DNA of 64,000 bases from CAWEYO01 sp963813315 (GCA_963813315.1 CAWEYO010000016.1:62001-126000), one strand, 5' to 3'; positions 1 to 9,254 are shown, counted from the first letter of the stretch. Numbers and translations are program-made. Notes: generated from the sequence alone by a model not told the origin.

Positions 1-651
1 GTGCACCTCCTCGATCGGCACCTGCATGACAATGCCGGTTTCCGGATGGATCGGCAGGATGGGCGAATAGGTCTTGCGCCGCTCCTCCCTCAGCGTCGGC
101 AGCATGACCTCCATGACCTTGTCGTATTCTTCCAGCATCCGCACGAGACCGTCGTCGAATCGGCCTGAAGTATAGTAGTCGAGCGCTGACGCGAACTCGT
201 AGTGGAAGCCGAACGTGTCGAGGAAGCGCCTCAGCATCGCGTTGTTGTGGTGGCCGAAGCTTTCATGCCCGCCGAAAGGATCGGGCACCCGTGTCAGCGG
301 CTTGCCGAGATGTTCGGCCAGCATTTCGCGGTTGGGGACGTTGTCGGGGATTTTCCGCATGCCGTCGACATCGTCGGAAAAGCAGAGCAGCCGGGTCTTC
401 ACCTTGTCTTCGGTCAGAACACGGAAGGCGTGCCGCACCATGGAGGTGCGCGCCACCTCGCCGAACGTGCCGATATGCGGCAGACCGGACGGACCGTAGC
501 CTGTCTCGAAAAGCACTGTTTCGGGAAAGCCCGCGCGTTTGTAGCGATCGACGATCTTCCGTGCTTCCTCGAACGGCCAGGCGCGGCTTTCCGCGGCCGC
601 CGCGACGACATCAGGCGCAAGATCAATCGTGTTCGAGCCGCTTCGCGACAT
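1..651 (-). CDS. lysK: Class I lysyl-tRNA synthetase, N-terminal part (runs off the window)
   Basis: Cytoplasmic enzyme that charges tRNA-Lys with lysine. Translating the minus strand from the ATG at 651 gives 217 codons with no stop before the window edge. The protein contains the class I nucleotide-binding signature GPSGLPHIGTFGEV (a HIGH-type motif) at about residues 53-66 and the FSDDVDGMRKIP segment typical of class I (archaeal-type) LysRS rather than class II LysS. The C-terminal half, including the KMSKS loop, lies outside the window. It is divergent from the TerB-like gene, with 144 bp between the two starts. Class I LysRS is the usual form in many alphaproteobacteria. The family call is secure; only the full length is unknown. 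Confidence 0.93.
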   Translation of the reverse strand, partial: MSRSGSNTIDLAPDVVAAAAESRAWPFEEARKIVDRYKRAGFPETVLFETGYGPSGLPHIGTFGEVARTSMVRHAFRVLTEDKVKTRLLCFSDDVDGMRKIPDNVPNREMLAEHLGKPLTRVPDPFGGHESFGHHNNAMLRRFLDTFGFHYEFASALDYYTSGRFDDGLVRMLEEYDKVMEVMLPTLREERRKTYSPILPIHPETGIVMQVPIEEVH

Positions 652-795
652 TCCGTCTGTCCTCAATCCTGCCGGGCGCACCGGGATCATGCTCTAGGCG
701 GCGCCATGCTGTGCGTCAATCGCGCGTGCTCTATTTCATTGAACGGGCGGCGCGCTCGCCCTACCTTGCGCCAAGCAATCGCGCGAAAGGCCGCC

Positions 796-1204
796 ATGAC
801 GACGATCCATGAAGCATTGATCTACCTGATGGTCGTGGTGTCGGCATCCGACCGTGACATGAGCGATCAGGGAGCTGGCGAAGATCGGAACGGCCGTCCG
901 CACGCTGCCGGTCTTCGATGGTTTCGACCCCGAGCGGGTTCTGCCGGTCGCCCGCGAATGTCAGCAGCTTGTCCAAGGCGAAAACGGGTTGGGCGTTGTG
1001 ATCGCAATTGCACGCAGCGTGTTGCCGGCGCGGCTTCGCGACACCGCCTATGCGCTCGCCGCCGAAGTGGTGGCCGCCGATCTCCTGGAAAGGCTCGAGG
1101 AATTGCGCGTGCTCCAGCTGTTGCGGGAAGCGCTGGAGCTCGACCCGGACACCGTGCAGGCGATCGAAGCCACTGTTCGCGCGCGGCACCGGCGCCTCGC
1201 CTGA
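796..1204 (+). pseudogene. TerB-family protein, interrupted by a one-base frameshift
   Basis: TerB domains are small helical metal-binding modules first named in tellurite resistance; their role in this form is unclear. From the ATG at 796 the frame reads MTTIHEALIYLMVVVSASDR and then MSD. Around base 869 it must shift by one base to read RELAKIGTAVRTLPVFDGFD, after which it is open to the TGA at 1204 (ending EATVRARHRRLA). Removing one base in CAGGG restores the family hallmark MSDRELAKIG, so a single inserted base is the likeliest explanation. The reconstructed length is about 135 aa. It ends 3 bp before the next gene, suggesting co-transcription. It may be a real pseudogene or an assembly error; several neighbours show the same kind of lesion. 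Confidence 0.75.
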
Positions 1205-1207
1205 GCC

Positions 1208-2020
1208 ATGGAGGGTTGGATCTCGGCAGAGCCGATCGTGCGCCTGGCAGTGTTCCTGGCGGTATTCGGCGGAATGGCCGTGTTCGAGCTTGTGTCGCCG
1301 CGGCTGGAGCGCCCGGAAATGACGGGTGCGCTGAAGTCCAGGCGATGGTTTACCAATCTGTCGATGGGGCTGGTCTCCTCGCTCGTGCTGCGCCTGATTT
1401 TCCCGGCCGCCGCCGTGGGCGCGGCCGCCTGGGCCGAAGCACGCGGCTGGGGCCTGTTCCGCCTGGCCGGCGTCGATGGCGCCGTGGCCGGTGTTTTGTC
1501 CTTTGTCATTCTTGACTTCGCCGTGTGGCTGGAACATGTCGCCAGTCACAAGGTCCCTCTACTGTGGCGCATTCACCGTATGCATCACGTCGACACGGGT
1601 TTCGACGTAACGACTGGGCTCCGGTTCCATCCGCTCGAAATCCTGCTGTCCATGCTTTGGAAAGCTGTGGTGGTCATTGCGCTCGGCTCGCCGGTGATAT
1701 CGGTCCTGATCTTCGAGATCGTTCTGAATGCCACCTCGATGTTCAATCATTCCAACGTCCGGATCGGCAAGGATGTGGATCGCGTTTTGCGTCGCGTTAT
1801 GGTCACGCCCGACATGCACCGCGTCCACCACTCTTCCGATCGACGCGAGACCGATTCGAACTATGGCTTCAATTTCCCGTTCTGGGACTGGCTGTTCGAA
1901 ACCTACGTTCCCCAGCCCCGACGCGGACACGAGGGGATCGACATCGGCCTGACAGCCTGGCGCGGCGACGGCCCTGTTCGGCTGGGCTGGTCGCTCATTC
2001 TGCCGTTCAGAAAAAACTGA
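1208..2020 (+). CDS. Sterol desaturase / fatty acid hydroxylase family membrane protein
   Basis: A di-iron integral-membrane oxygenase of the fatty acid hydroxylase superfamily, 270 aa. Hydrophobic segments occupy about residues 10-30, 52-75 and 90-110. The clustered histidine motifs expected for the metal site are visible: HVASH near residue 111, HRMHH near 124, and HRVHH near 204. The substrate cannot be told from the sequence; bacterial members act on carotenoids, hopanoids or lipids. The ATG follows the TerB-like frame by 3 bp. Its 3' end overlaps the convergent solute-binding gene by 14 bp. The family assignment is firm, but no specific function is. Confidence 0.88.
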   Translation: MEGWISAEPIVRLAVFLAVFGGMAVFELVSPRLERPEMTGALKSRRWFTNLSMGLVSSLVLRLIFPAAAVGAAAWAEARGWGLFRLAGVDGAVAGVLSFVILDFAVWLEHVASHKVPLLWRIHRMHHVDTGFDVTTGLRFHPLEILLSMLWKAVVVIALGSPVISVLIFEIVLNATSMFNHSNVRIGKDVDRVLRRVMVTPDMHRVHHSSDRRETDSNYGFNFPFWDWLFETYVPQPRRGHEGIDIGLTAWRGDGPVRLGWSLILPFRKN

Positions 2021-2870
2021 CGGGGAAATAGCGGAGATAGAGTTCGGCGAAGGTGCCCTTCGCACTGATTTCGTGCAGCGCATAGTCGAAGGCCCGTGCG
2101 AGCAGGGGGTCATCCTTGGCGGTCGCGATGGCAAGCCCGGTGCCGAGATATTCCGGCGCCATATAGGGACCGCCCGCAAAGCGGCAGCAGCCGGCCGAAT
2201 CCGAACCGGCAAGCCAAAAGGCGAGCCTCATGCCGTCACCGAAGACGCCGGCGATCTTGCCGGCCTTCAGGTCCTCGAATACCCAGTCCTGCTTGGCATA
2301 GGTGACGACCTGGACGTCGGGAAAATAGTCCCGAAGCATGCGCTCGTGGACCGAGCCGGCGATCACGCCGATCCGTTGGCCCGCCAGTTCAGGGTAGACA
2401 GCGTCGGCAATCTTCGATGCCTTGTGTACAGCGAAGCGAGCGGGAAACTGCAAGTAGGAGCGGGAAAATGCGTATTTGGCGCGCGTTTCGGCAGTAACCG
2501 AAATACCGGCAATGATCGCGTCACCCTGCTTGCCCGCCAGCGCCGTTGCAAGCTCTGCCCAGGGCAACGCCTGGATCTGGCATTTGTCGAGAATTTCGAG
2601 CTCCGTGCAGATCGCCCGCGCCAGATCGACATGGAAGCCGGTCAAGCGTCCGGAGCGGTCCAGGAAGTTGAAAGGCGGGAAGTCGGTCGTCGTCAGGAAG
2701 CGAAGGCGCTGAAGCGACGCGAGATCGGGTTTTGCCAGCCGTTCCCTTGCGTCCCCGAACACCGGGATCGCAGGTTCCGCCGCCCGCACGGTTTCAAGGC
2801 ATGCCGATGAGACAAGACTCAGTGATGCAAGAAAGGCTGCGATCGATCGCAATAGTCCGGCCCCCAACAA
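2007..2870 (-). CDS. Periplasmic amino-acid-type solute-binding protein (family 3)
   Basis: About 287 aa with an N-terminal hydrophobic signal (LLRSIAAFLASLSLVSSACL) and a family 3 binding fold: DFPPFNFLDRSGRLTGFHVDLARAICTEL at about residues 62-90, then the GDAIIAGISVTAETRAKYAFS hinge segment and the LAGQRIGVIAGS lobe. Such proteins capture polar amino acids or related compounds for ABC importers. No permease or ATPase gene is adjacent, so it is an orphan in this window and could serve a transporter encoded elsewhere or act as a sensor partner. The start is uncertain: the frame begins with two consecutive TTG codons (2870 and 2867) and no strong ribosome-binding site. It converges on the hydroxylase gene with a 14-bp overlap. 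Confidence 0.85.
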   Translation of the reverse strand: MLGAGLLRSIAAFLASLSLVSSACLETVRAAEPAIPVFGDARERLAKPDLASLQRLRFLTTTDFPPFNFLDRSGRLTGFHVDLARAICTELEILDKCQIQALPWAELATALAGKQGDAIIAGISVTAETRAKYAFSRSYLQFPARFAVHKASKIADAVYPELAGQRIGVIAGSVHERMLRDYFPDVQVVTYAKQDWVFEDLKAGKIAGVFGDGMRLAFWLAGSDSAGCCRFAGGPYMAPEYLGTGLAIATAKDDPLLARAFDYALHEISAKGTFAELYLRYFPVSFF

Positions 2871-3189
2871 GTTTTCTCAAGCCTTGGAACGGCCGGGAAT
2901 CAATACCGGCGCATCGTCCCTGTCAATGCGCCGCCGATCTGCATTGCTGCTACTTAAGCGGGTGTAAAAAGCTCGGAACCCGCTTGACACGAGGCGGTCG
3001 ATTGCCGAAAAGCAAAAGAAGGAATGGAAAAGATATTTCCGATATCAGTATAGATCATAGCGTGTCGTGTACTCATGAAGTTTGCTCTGGCATTTGTTGT
3101 CTTGTCGCGATTTGAAGAAGTATTTCCGTCAGCACCCAAGGAAGACGGGTTCCGAAGTCATATTCCGCACGAACGTCCGCTTCGCATCG
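2871..3189. other. Divergent intergenic region between the binding protein and the glycosyltransferase
   Basis: About 320 bases with no convincing coding content. The middle (about 3000-3070) is AT-rich compared with its surroundings and is a plausible place for the promoters of the two divergent genes. No clear -35/-10 pair, operator palindrome or RNA element was recognised. Part of it is open in frame with the glycosyltransferase from a TTG at 3082, so the gene could start earlier than annotated. Confidence 0.4.
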
Positions 3190-5082
3190 ATGTGTCCTGC
3201 CTTGGCACCAAAGATGCTTGAAGTCGGCGAACTCGATCGCTGGGAAGCGCTCCTCGACAGGCTTGGAGTATCACGGCATTCCAGGATCCAGATCGCTAGG
3301 CGGGCGCAGCTCAACGGCGTCGCCTTTCTCCAGGAACTCCACGTTTCCGGCGTGGCAACGGAGACAGATATCCACCGAGCTCTGGCCGAGGAACTCGGGA
3401 TTGAATTCCTTGAGAGCATCGACCCCGACAGACTGATCATTCCCGATCGCGACTGCATCACACTGCTTGGACGGCCGGTCGGGGCGGCCCAGGTCGGGTT
3501 CACCGACAAGCAATCCATATGCGTCATCATGGACACGCGGCGTCTGGACGTCGAAAGGGCGAAGGACTGGCTCCGACGTTCGCCGGAGCTTGCGGACCGG
3601 CTGAAAATTGCCGCGCCGTTCACGCTGCGCAGCGCATTGTTCAAGCGGGCGGGCTCGACGCTGGTGAGTGGCGCCGTCAGCCGTCTTGCCGATAGCCGGC
3701 CGGATCATTCTGCCCGCATTGTAGCCAATGCCTGGCAGGGCTTCGTGCTGGGAACCGTGGCTGCTGCCTTACCTGTGATACTTTTTGTTGCACCGTTCGA
3801 AACGCTGCTTGGACTACATCTGTTCTTCACGATCTTCTTCTTCGCCTGCGTGGTGCTGAGGTTCGCAGCGATCGCATGGGCAGTGCCCGCGGTGCCGTTT
3901 GTTCCCGCGTCTCTCGCGGCCGAGGATTTGCCGATCTATTCGGTTCTCATCGCGCTCCATAAGGAAGCGGAGATCATTCCGGACTTGCTCGAAGCACTTG
4001 ACGCCATCGTGTGGCCGCGCAGCAAGCTGGAGATCAAGCTTGTCTGCGAGGCGGACGATCATACTACCTTGGCTGCGATCCGCGCCCACACGCTTTCGCC
4101 GATGACCGAACTCATCGAGGTGCCGGTATTCGGTCCGCGCACCAAGCCGAAAGCGCTGGCCTACGCGTTGCCGGCATCAAGCGGCGAATATGTGGTCCTC
4201 TATGACGCCGAGGACCGACCGCATCCGCTGCAACTGATCGAAGCGTGGCAGCGATTTCAGCATGGCGGCCCGAAGCTGGCCTGTGTGCAGGCGCCGCTCG
4301 ACATTTCCAACGCGAACCAAAGTGCCATCGCGCGACTGTTCGCATTCGAATACGCTGCACTGTTCCGCGGCATGCTCCCTTGGCTTTCGGCGCGCCGCTT
4401 GCTCATGCCTCTTGGCGGCACCTCGAACCACTTTCGGCGGACGGTGCTGGAAGAAGTGGGCGGCTGGGATCCCTACAACGTCACCGAGGATGCCGATCTC
4501 GGCCTGCGTTTGGCGCGCTTCGGCTATCATGCCGAGACGATCAGCTCCCCGACCCAGGAAGACGGCCCGGAAGATCTCGCGACCTGGCTGCCCCAGCGCG
4601 CGCGCTGGCTGAAGGGATGGCTGCAGACCTGGATAGTGCACATGCGCCATCCGCGAAAGGTCGCCGGAGAGCTCAGTTACGGCTCGCTGGCAGTCCTGCA
4701 TGTCCTTTTCTCCGGCATACTGCTGTCGGCCATCGCATATCCATTGTTCTTTCTGTCGGCGATCATACTTGTCGTCTACCTGGCGCTTGGGAACACCCTG
4801 AGCACTTTCGCCTCAGTGTTGCTTGCAATCGATATAGTCAATATTTCTTGCGGCTATCTTTCCTTTCTGCTGCTCGGATGGCAGGTCCAGAGCAGCCAGG
4901 AGCGGCAGGACTTCATCAAGGTCGTCCTGTACACGCCGGTCTACTGGCTCCTGATATCGGGTGCCGCCATATGTTCGGTCAAGCAGCTCATCCTGCGGCC
5001 GCACCATTGGGATAAGACGACGCACAAGCGTCCCCGTTCCGCCGCAGGCGGTGCAGGCGGCCAGAGCGAGGTGTTGCTGTGA
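3190..5082 (+). CDS. Membrane GT2 glycosyltransferase with an N-terminal MshEN-like domain
   Basis: About 630 aa from the ATG at 3190. Residues about 25-95 resemble the N-terminal domain of type II secretion ATPases (MshEN-like: VATETDIHRALAEELGIEFLE). Then come two membrane spans (about 180-230), a GT2 catalytic domain (IYSVLIALHKEAE onward, DAED near 339-342, TEDADLG near 432-438, QRARW at 469-473) and four or five further membrane spans. D, D, D and QxxRW are the signature of processive, cellulose-synthase-like GT2 enzymes, so it probably polymerises or transfers sugars at the inner membrane for an exopolysaccharide or glycan. MshEN domains in other families can bind cyclic-di-GMP, which would allow nucleotide control (inference). 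The start is ambiguous (TTG 3082, ATG 3190 or 3214). Its stop abuts that of ppk2. Confidence 0.85.
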   Translation: MCPALAPKMLEVGELDRWEALLDRLGVSRHSRIQIARRAQLNGVAFLQELHVSGVATETDIHRALAEELGIEFLESIDPDRLIIPDRDCITLLGRPVGAAQVGFTDKQSICVIMDTRRLDVERAKDWLRRSPELADRLKIAAPFTLRSALFKRAGSTLVSGAVSRLADSRPDHSARIVANAWQGFVLGTVAAALPVILFVAPFETLLGLHLFFTIFFFACVVLRFAAIAWAVPAVPFVPASLAAEDLPIYSVLIALHKEAEIIPDLLEALDAIVWPRSKLEIKLVCEADDHTTLAAIRAHTLSPMTELIEVPVFGPRTKPKALAYALPASSGEYVVLYDAEDRPHPLQLIEAWQRFQHGGPKLACVQAPLDISNANQSAIARLFAFEYAALFRGMLPWLSARRLLMPLGGTSNHFRRTVLEEVGGWDPYNVTEDADLGLRLARFGYHAETISSPTQEDGPEDLATWLPQRARWLKGWLQTWIVHMRHPRKVAGELSYGSLAVLHVLFSGILLSAIAYPLFFLSAIILVVYLALGNTLSTFASVLLAIDIVNISCGYLSFLLLGWQVQSSQERQDFIKVVLYTPVYWLLISGAAICSVKQLILRPHHWDKTTHKRPRSAAGGAGGQSEVLL

Positions 5083-5985
5083 TCAGCGCGCCAAAAATTC
5101 GGGTCCTTCGCCGATGATCTTCGGATCGCTCTTGCCGATCGCGTCGAGATCGCGGCCGGCATAGGCAAGCGTCTGCAGCATCCGCCGGATGAGTTCGAGC
5201 CGCGCGCGGCGCTTGTCGTTAGCCCGCACGATGGTCCACGGCGCGTGCGGGCTGTGGGTGTGTTCCAGCATTTCGTCGCGCCGCTTGGTATAGTCGTCCC
5301 ACTTGGTCATGCCGGCGACGTCCATCGCAGAGAACTTCCAGTTCGTCAGCAGACTGTGGCGGCGATCGTGGAACCGCTTGAGCTGCATCTCCCTTCCGAT
5401 GTCGAGCCAGAACTTGAAGAAATGTATCCGGTCATCGACGATCATCCGCTCGAAATGCTCCGCTGCCATCAGGAAGTCAGCCTGCTGTTCCGGCGTACAG
5501 AAGCCCATTACCGGTTCGACGCCGGCGCGGTTGTACCACGACCGGTCGAAAGTCACGAACTCGCCCGCCGTTGGAAAATGCGCAACATAGCGCTGGAAAT
5601 ACCATTGCCCGCGCTCGGCCTCGGTCGGCTTGGTCAGCGCCACGTTGCGGGCACTGCGGGGGTTCATATACTGGCGGAGCACAAAGATTGCCCCGCCCTT
5701 TCCGGCCGCGTCGCGGCCTTCGAAAATCGCCAGCACGCGATTGCCGGTAGCTTGCAGCCAGGCCTGCAGCTTCACCAGTTCGATCTGCAACGTTTCGAGC
5801 GTTTCTTCGTAGTCGTTGCGGTCAAGCTTCTTGTCGTACGGGTAGCCGCCCGAGGTCAGCGCATTCTTGTCGATCCAGTCCGGCAGTTTCGGATCTTCGA
5901 TGTCGAACTCACGTTCCTTTCCCCCGGCTTTGATCTTGACCGGCCGGGTTCCCGCCGCGCCGGCAACCCCTTTGTCATTTTTCAT
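5083..5985 (-). CDS. ppk2: Polyphosphate kinase 2 (PPK2)
   Basis: Transfers phosphate between inorganic polyphosphate and nucleoside diphosphates in the cytoplasm. The 300-aa product has the Walker A-like loop GRDAAGKGG at residues 90-98 and the Walker B-like DRSWYNRAGVEPVMGF from residue 147, followed by the lid segment RQYMNPRSAR. It is a single-domain class I-type PPK2. The ATG at 5985 was chosen because the homologous core begins soon after it; an upstream extension to 6219 is low-complexity shadow sequence. The convergent GT2 gene ends at the adjacent base. The divergent phoR close by fits a phosphate-related neighbourhood. Confidence 0.92.
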   Translation of the reverse strand: MKNDKGVAGAAGTRPVKIKAGGKEREFDIEDPKLPDWIDKNALTSGGYPYDKKLDRNDYEETLETLQIELVKLQAWLQATGNRVLAIFEGRDAAGKGGAIFVLRQYMNPRSARNVALTKPTEAERGQWYFQRYVAHFPTAGEFVTFDRSWYNRAGVEPVMGFCTPEQQADFLMAAEHFERMIVDDRIHFFKFWLDIGREMQLKRFHDRRHSLLTNWKFSAMDVAGMTKWDDYTKRRDEMLEHTHSPHAPWTIVRANDKRRARLELIRRMLQTLAYAGRDLDAIGKSDPKIIGEGPEFLAR

Positions 5986-6068
5986 TGCCTGACGCCTTTC
6001 CTGATGGATGCGACATGGTATTTGGTGACCCAGATCCGGTCCAGCCGGAAGTGCGCGCAGGGTTGTGG

Positions 6069-7349
6069 ATGTACGAGGACTTGGCGAGCAGGGGACTACG
6101 CGAGGCGGCCGCCGCGATTGCCGGGCGGCTGCTCGAACTTCGCTGGACCATTCTCGCAGCTTTTGGAGTGATATTGGGTCTCTATGGGGCAGGCAACGCG
6201 CCGGCCTGGATCGCGGCACTGGGTGCGGTTGCCGTTGCCGCGACAGCAGCCTTTGCGCCGCGGCGCGCGGTCAGCCAACGGCGCGCAAGCGACGCTGCGG
6301 GGACTGCGGACCGGACGCTCGACAGTTTGGCCCCTGCCGATCTTGCCGCGGCCGTGCCCGATCCGCTTGTCGTCTTCGATCGACAGGGAATTATTGTCCA
6401 TGCAAACGATGCTGCATCGGCCTCCTTCGGCAGCGTGGGGCAGGGGATCGCGCTACAGTTGAAGTTTCGCGCCCCGGAGATGCAGGAACTGATCCAGGAG
6501 GCCCTTTCCGCGTCGGCGCCTCACGCCATCGACTATGTCGAGCGGGTTCCGATCGAGCGAGTCTTCCGTGTCGTCGCGACTCCGGTAGGCGAAGGAACCG
6601 GCCTGTTCGCACTCATCTTCCGGGACCAGAGCGAGGCGCGCCGCATCGACCGGATGCGGGCCGATTTCATCGCCAATGCGAGCCACGAATTGCGGACACC
6701 GCTTGCCTCGATCGCCGGTTTCGTCGAGACGCTGAGAGGCCCCGCGAAGGACGACGCAGCCGCGCGCGAAAATTTTCTCCAGATCATGCAAAGCCAGACC
6801 GGGCGCATGGCGAGGCTGATCGATGACCTTCTGTCGCTGTCGCGCCTCGAAATGAAGCCGTATCTGCGCCCGGGCAACACAGTCGATGTCCGCGAGACGG
6901 TCGAAAGCGTCATAGACTCGCTCAATCCGCTGGCGACGGAATCAGGGGTCGTCATCGTAAAGGAATTGCCAGCCGGCCCGGTCCAGGTTCCCGGCAATCG
7001 CGACGAACTCTTTCAGGTCTTCGAGAACCTCCTCGAAAACGCCTGCAAATATGGTCAGTCGGGAGGCAAGGTTGTCGTCTCGATCGACACGCCGGACGCA
7101 GGAGCGGAATCGGAAGTTACCGTTTCCTTCCGCGATTTCGGACCAGGCATTGCCGAGGATCATATTCCCCGCATCACCGAGCGCTTTTACCGGGTGGATG
7201 TGGAGACCAGCCGGGCGCAGAAGGGCACCGGTCTCGGCCTGTCGATCGTCAAGCACATTCTGACCCGCCACAATGCGCGGCTTTCGATCAGGTCGGAGAT
7301 TGGCAAGGGGGCTTTGTTTACCGTGCATCTGAAATCTGGCAGTACCTAG
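6069..7349 (+). CDS. phoR: Phosphate regulon sensor histidine kinase PhoR
   Basis: Inner-membrane histidine kinase that with PhoB controls the phosphate-starvation response. The 426-aa frame from the ATG at 6069 has a short N-terminal membrane region (about 20-70), a PAS-like domain (VPDPLVVFDRQGIIVHANDAA), the HisKA H-box NASHELRTPLASIAGFVETL with the phospho-acceptor His near 206, and an ATPase domain with N-box ENLLENACKYG, G1 FGPGIA and G2 GTGLGLSIVK. Alternative starts are TTG 5985 and ATG 6015. PhoR normally heads a phoR-pstSCAB-phoU-phoB cluster; here a glycine-betaine-type binding protein follows instead and phoU lies 2.4 kb downstream, so the cluster is rearranged. Confidence 0.88.
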   Translation: MYEDLASRGLREAAAAIAGRLLELRWTILAAFGVILGLYGAGNAPAWIAALGAVAVAATAAFAPRRAVSQRRASDAAGTADRTLDSLAPADLAAAVPDPLVVFDRQGIIVHANDAASASFGSVGQGIALQLKFRAPEMQELIQEALSASAPHAIDYVERVPIERVFRVVATPVGEGTGLFALIFRDQSEARRIDRMRADFIANASHELRTPLASIAGFVETLRGPAKDDAAARENFLQIMQSQTGRMARLIDDLLSLSRLEMKPYLRPGNTVDVRETVESVIDSLNPLATESGVVIVKELPAGPVQVPGNRDELFQVFENLLENACKYGQSGGKVVVSIDTPDAGAESEVTVSFRDFGPGIAEDHIPRITERFYRVDVETSRAQKGTGLGLSIVKHILTRHNARLSIRSEIGKGALFTVHLKSGST

Positions 7350-7553
7350 ACTAAGCCGTTGAATTCGTTGCTTCTTTCCCAAGAAGCGCCTACCCGGTCC
7401 GAGCCGGGGCCGACTGCGCCGCGCGGGAGCTGCACGAAACGGGTTGCATTAGGTAGTGCGAAAATTTTGCTGGCAGTGGCGTTATCGTTATGGTTTGAAT
7501 GCTTTCAAGCTGGCGAAGATACTCGCTGAGGGACGACGGCTGGAGGAGTTTCG

Positions 7554-8513
7554 ATGCGAGCGAATTGGCTACGGCGAGGCGGCATCACAGTCGCTGTCCT
7601 TTCGGCGCTCTGCGGCACGGGCTTCGCTGCCGATATGGTTGTCGGCATGCCAAACTGGCCCTCGGGGCAGGCGGCCGCAAACATCATCAAATATGGAATC
7701 GAGGAAAAGTTCGGGCTCGACGTCGAAGTCCGCGAGATGGGCTCGCTCACGATATTCTCAGGCCTAGACACCGGGGAGATAGACGTGCATCCGGAGGTCT
7801 GGCAGCCCAATTTCGACTCGCTCGTGAAGAAATACGTCGACGAGCGAAAGACCGTCCGTCTTAGTCCGAAGGCGGTGGCAGCGACCCAAGGCATCTGTAC
7901 AACGCGCGAAACCGCCGACAAATTCGGGATCAAGGACGTATCGGATCTCGATGATCCGAAAAAGGCTTCCGCGCTCGACACCGATGGCGACGGGAAGGGC
8001 GAGATGTGGATCGGCGCGCAGAGCTGGACCTCGACGGATATCGAGAAGATCCGCGCCAAGAGCTACGGCTATTCGAAAACACTGAAACTGCTCGAGATGC
8101 AGGAAGATGTCGCGATGGCAGCGGTCGACGCCGCGGCAGCGACGAACGAGCCGATCGTATTCTACTGCTACAGCCCGCACCATGTCTTCAAGCTTCACGA
8201 CATCGTTCAGTTGACCGAACCCGCGCATGAAGATGCAAAGTGGAAAATCGTCCTGCCGGGCGACGATCCCGATTGGCTGTCGAAGTCCGATGCGCCGGTG
8301 GCTTGGGCGCCGTCTCACTACCAGATCGGATTCGCGTCGAAACTGGCGGAGCGACTGCCGAAAGTCGCGTCTTTCCTGTCGAAGATCGACTTTTCACCCA
8401 TCGAGGTCACGCAGATGAGTTACGCATTGCAGGTGGAAAGGCAGGATCCTGCCAAGTTCGCGCAGGAGTGGATCGCAAAACATCAGGACCGGCTCAACGC
8501 GTGGTCAAAATAG
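7554..8513 (+). CDS. Glycine betaine/choline-type ABC substrate-binding protein (OpuAC family)
   Basis: A 319-aa periplasmic binding protein with a signal peptide (RRGGITVAVLSALCGTGFAA). It has OpuAC/ProX-type features: VVGMPNWPSGQAAANIIKYGIEEKFGLDVE, GEIDVHPEVWQPNF, and the aromatic-rich WAPSHYQIGF segment near residue 260. Family members bind quaternary amines such as glycine betaine, choline or proline betaine through a tryptophan/tyrosine cage. No OpuAA/OpuAB transporter genes are next to it, so its partner is elsewhere. It sits between phoR and an L,D-transpeptidase with only short gaps, where pst genes might be expected. Confidence 0.88.
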   Translation: MRANWLRRGGITVAVLSALCGTGFAADMVVGMPNWPSGQAAANIIKYGIEEKFGLDVEVREMGSLTIFSGLDTGEIDVHPEVWQPNFDSLVKKYVDERKTVRLSPKAVAATQGICTTRETADKFGIKDVSDLDDPKKASALDTDGDGKGEMWIGAQSWTSTDIEKIRAKSYGYSKTLKLLEMQEDVAMAAVDAAAATNEPIVFYCYSPHHVFKLHDIVQLTEPAHEDAKWKIVLPGDDPDWLSKSDAPVAWAPSHYQIGFASKLAERLPKVASFLSKIDFSPIEVTQMSYALQVERQDPAKFAQEWIAKHQDRLNAWSK

Positions 8514-8529
8514 AGGCGAGGTGGCGTCG

Positions 8530-9249
8530 ATGACTTTCCTCTACCGAATCCGGCGAGGCCTTCCAGGGTCAGGCGATCGTGGCGCGTTCCGACGTTCAGT
8601 CGCTGCGGCTTCCTGCACTGCCTTGGCGATTGCGGTGATCGGCGCAACGCTCGCTTATGCGGCTCAAACCCAGATTTTCGATCCGAAGACCCGCAAATGG
8701 GTCGAATATGACAGCAAGAAGGCTCGGAAATATTATGCCGCGCACAACGAGGTTCCCGAGGCATTTCGCCGGCAGGTCGTGAAATTCCGCACCGCCGAGA
8801 AGCCGGGAACCATCATTATCGACGGCAATAAGCATTTCCTCTATCTGGTCCAGCCTGGGTTCACGGCGATCCGCTACGGGATCGGCGTCGGCCGGGAGGG
8901 GTTTGGATGGGCCGGCATCGTGCGTGTCGGGCGCACGGCAGAGTGGCCGACCTGGACGCCTCCGGCCGAGATGGTCGCGCGAGATCCCAATGCCGTGAAG
9001 TATGCCGGAGGCATGCCGGGTGGGCCGGACAATCCGCTCGGCGCACGTGCGCTCTACCTTTATGAAGGTGACCGGGACACGATCTATCGCATCCATGGTA
9101 CGCCGGAGCCCTGGTCGATCGGTCTCGATGTATCCTCCGGATGCATCCGAATGAACAACGACGACATCGTGGACCTTCACTCACGCATCGCGGTCGGTGC
9201 CAAGGTTGTCGTGTTGATGCAGGGTGCTTCGCTCTACAAGGGAGTTTGA
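8530..9249 (+). CDS. L,D-transpeptidase (YkuD domain)
   Basis: A 239-aa exported enzyme that makes 3-3 or protein crosslinks in peptidoglycan. An N-terminal hydrophobic stretch (AAASCTALAIAVIGATLAYA) acts as signal or anchor. The YkuD domain occupies about residues 90-235 and ends in the catalytic motif HGTPEPWSIGLDVSSGCIRM, which holds the conserved His and the nucleophilic Cys of the SxGCIR motif. The ATG at 8530 is preferred over the GTG at 8521. The gap to the preceding gene is 16 bp and the next lipoprotein gene starts 5 bp after the stop, so the three are probably co-transcribed. Confidence 0.92.
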   Translation: MTFLYRIRRGLPGSGDRGAFRRSVAAASCTALAIAVIGATLAYAAQTQIFDPKTRKWVEYDSKKARKYYAAHNEVPEAFRRQVVKFRTAEKPGTIIIDGNKHFLYLVQPGFTAIRYGIGVGREGFGWAGIVRVGRTAEWPTWTPPAEMVARDPNAVKYAGGMPGGPDNPLGARALYLYEGDRDTIYRIHGTPEPWSIGLDVSSGCIRMNNDDIVDLHSRIAVGAKVVVLMQGASLYKGV

Positions 9250-9254
9250 CATCG

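Noticed and set aside
202..1515. Very long plus-strand open frame of 437 codons over lysK and the TerB/hydroxylase genes
   Set aside because: Composition is Arg/Ala-rich shadow coding; it overlaps the antisense lysK and two better-supported genes, with no recognisable domain.
5083..6219. N-terminally extended PPK2 (378 codons)
   Set aside because: The extra 78 codons are low-complexity and lie opposite phoR; the conserved protein starts at the ATG at 5985.
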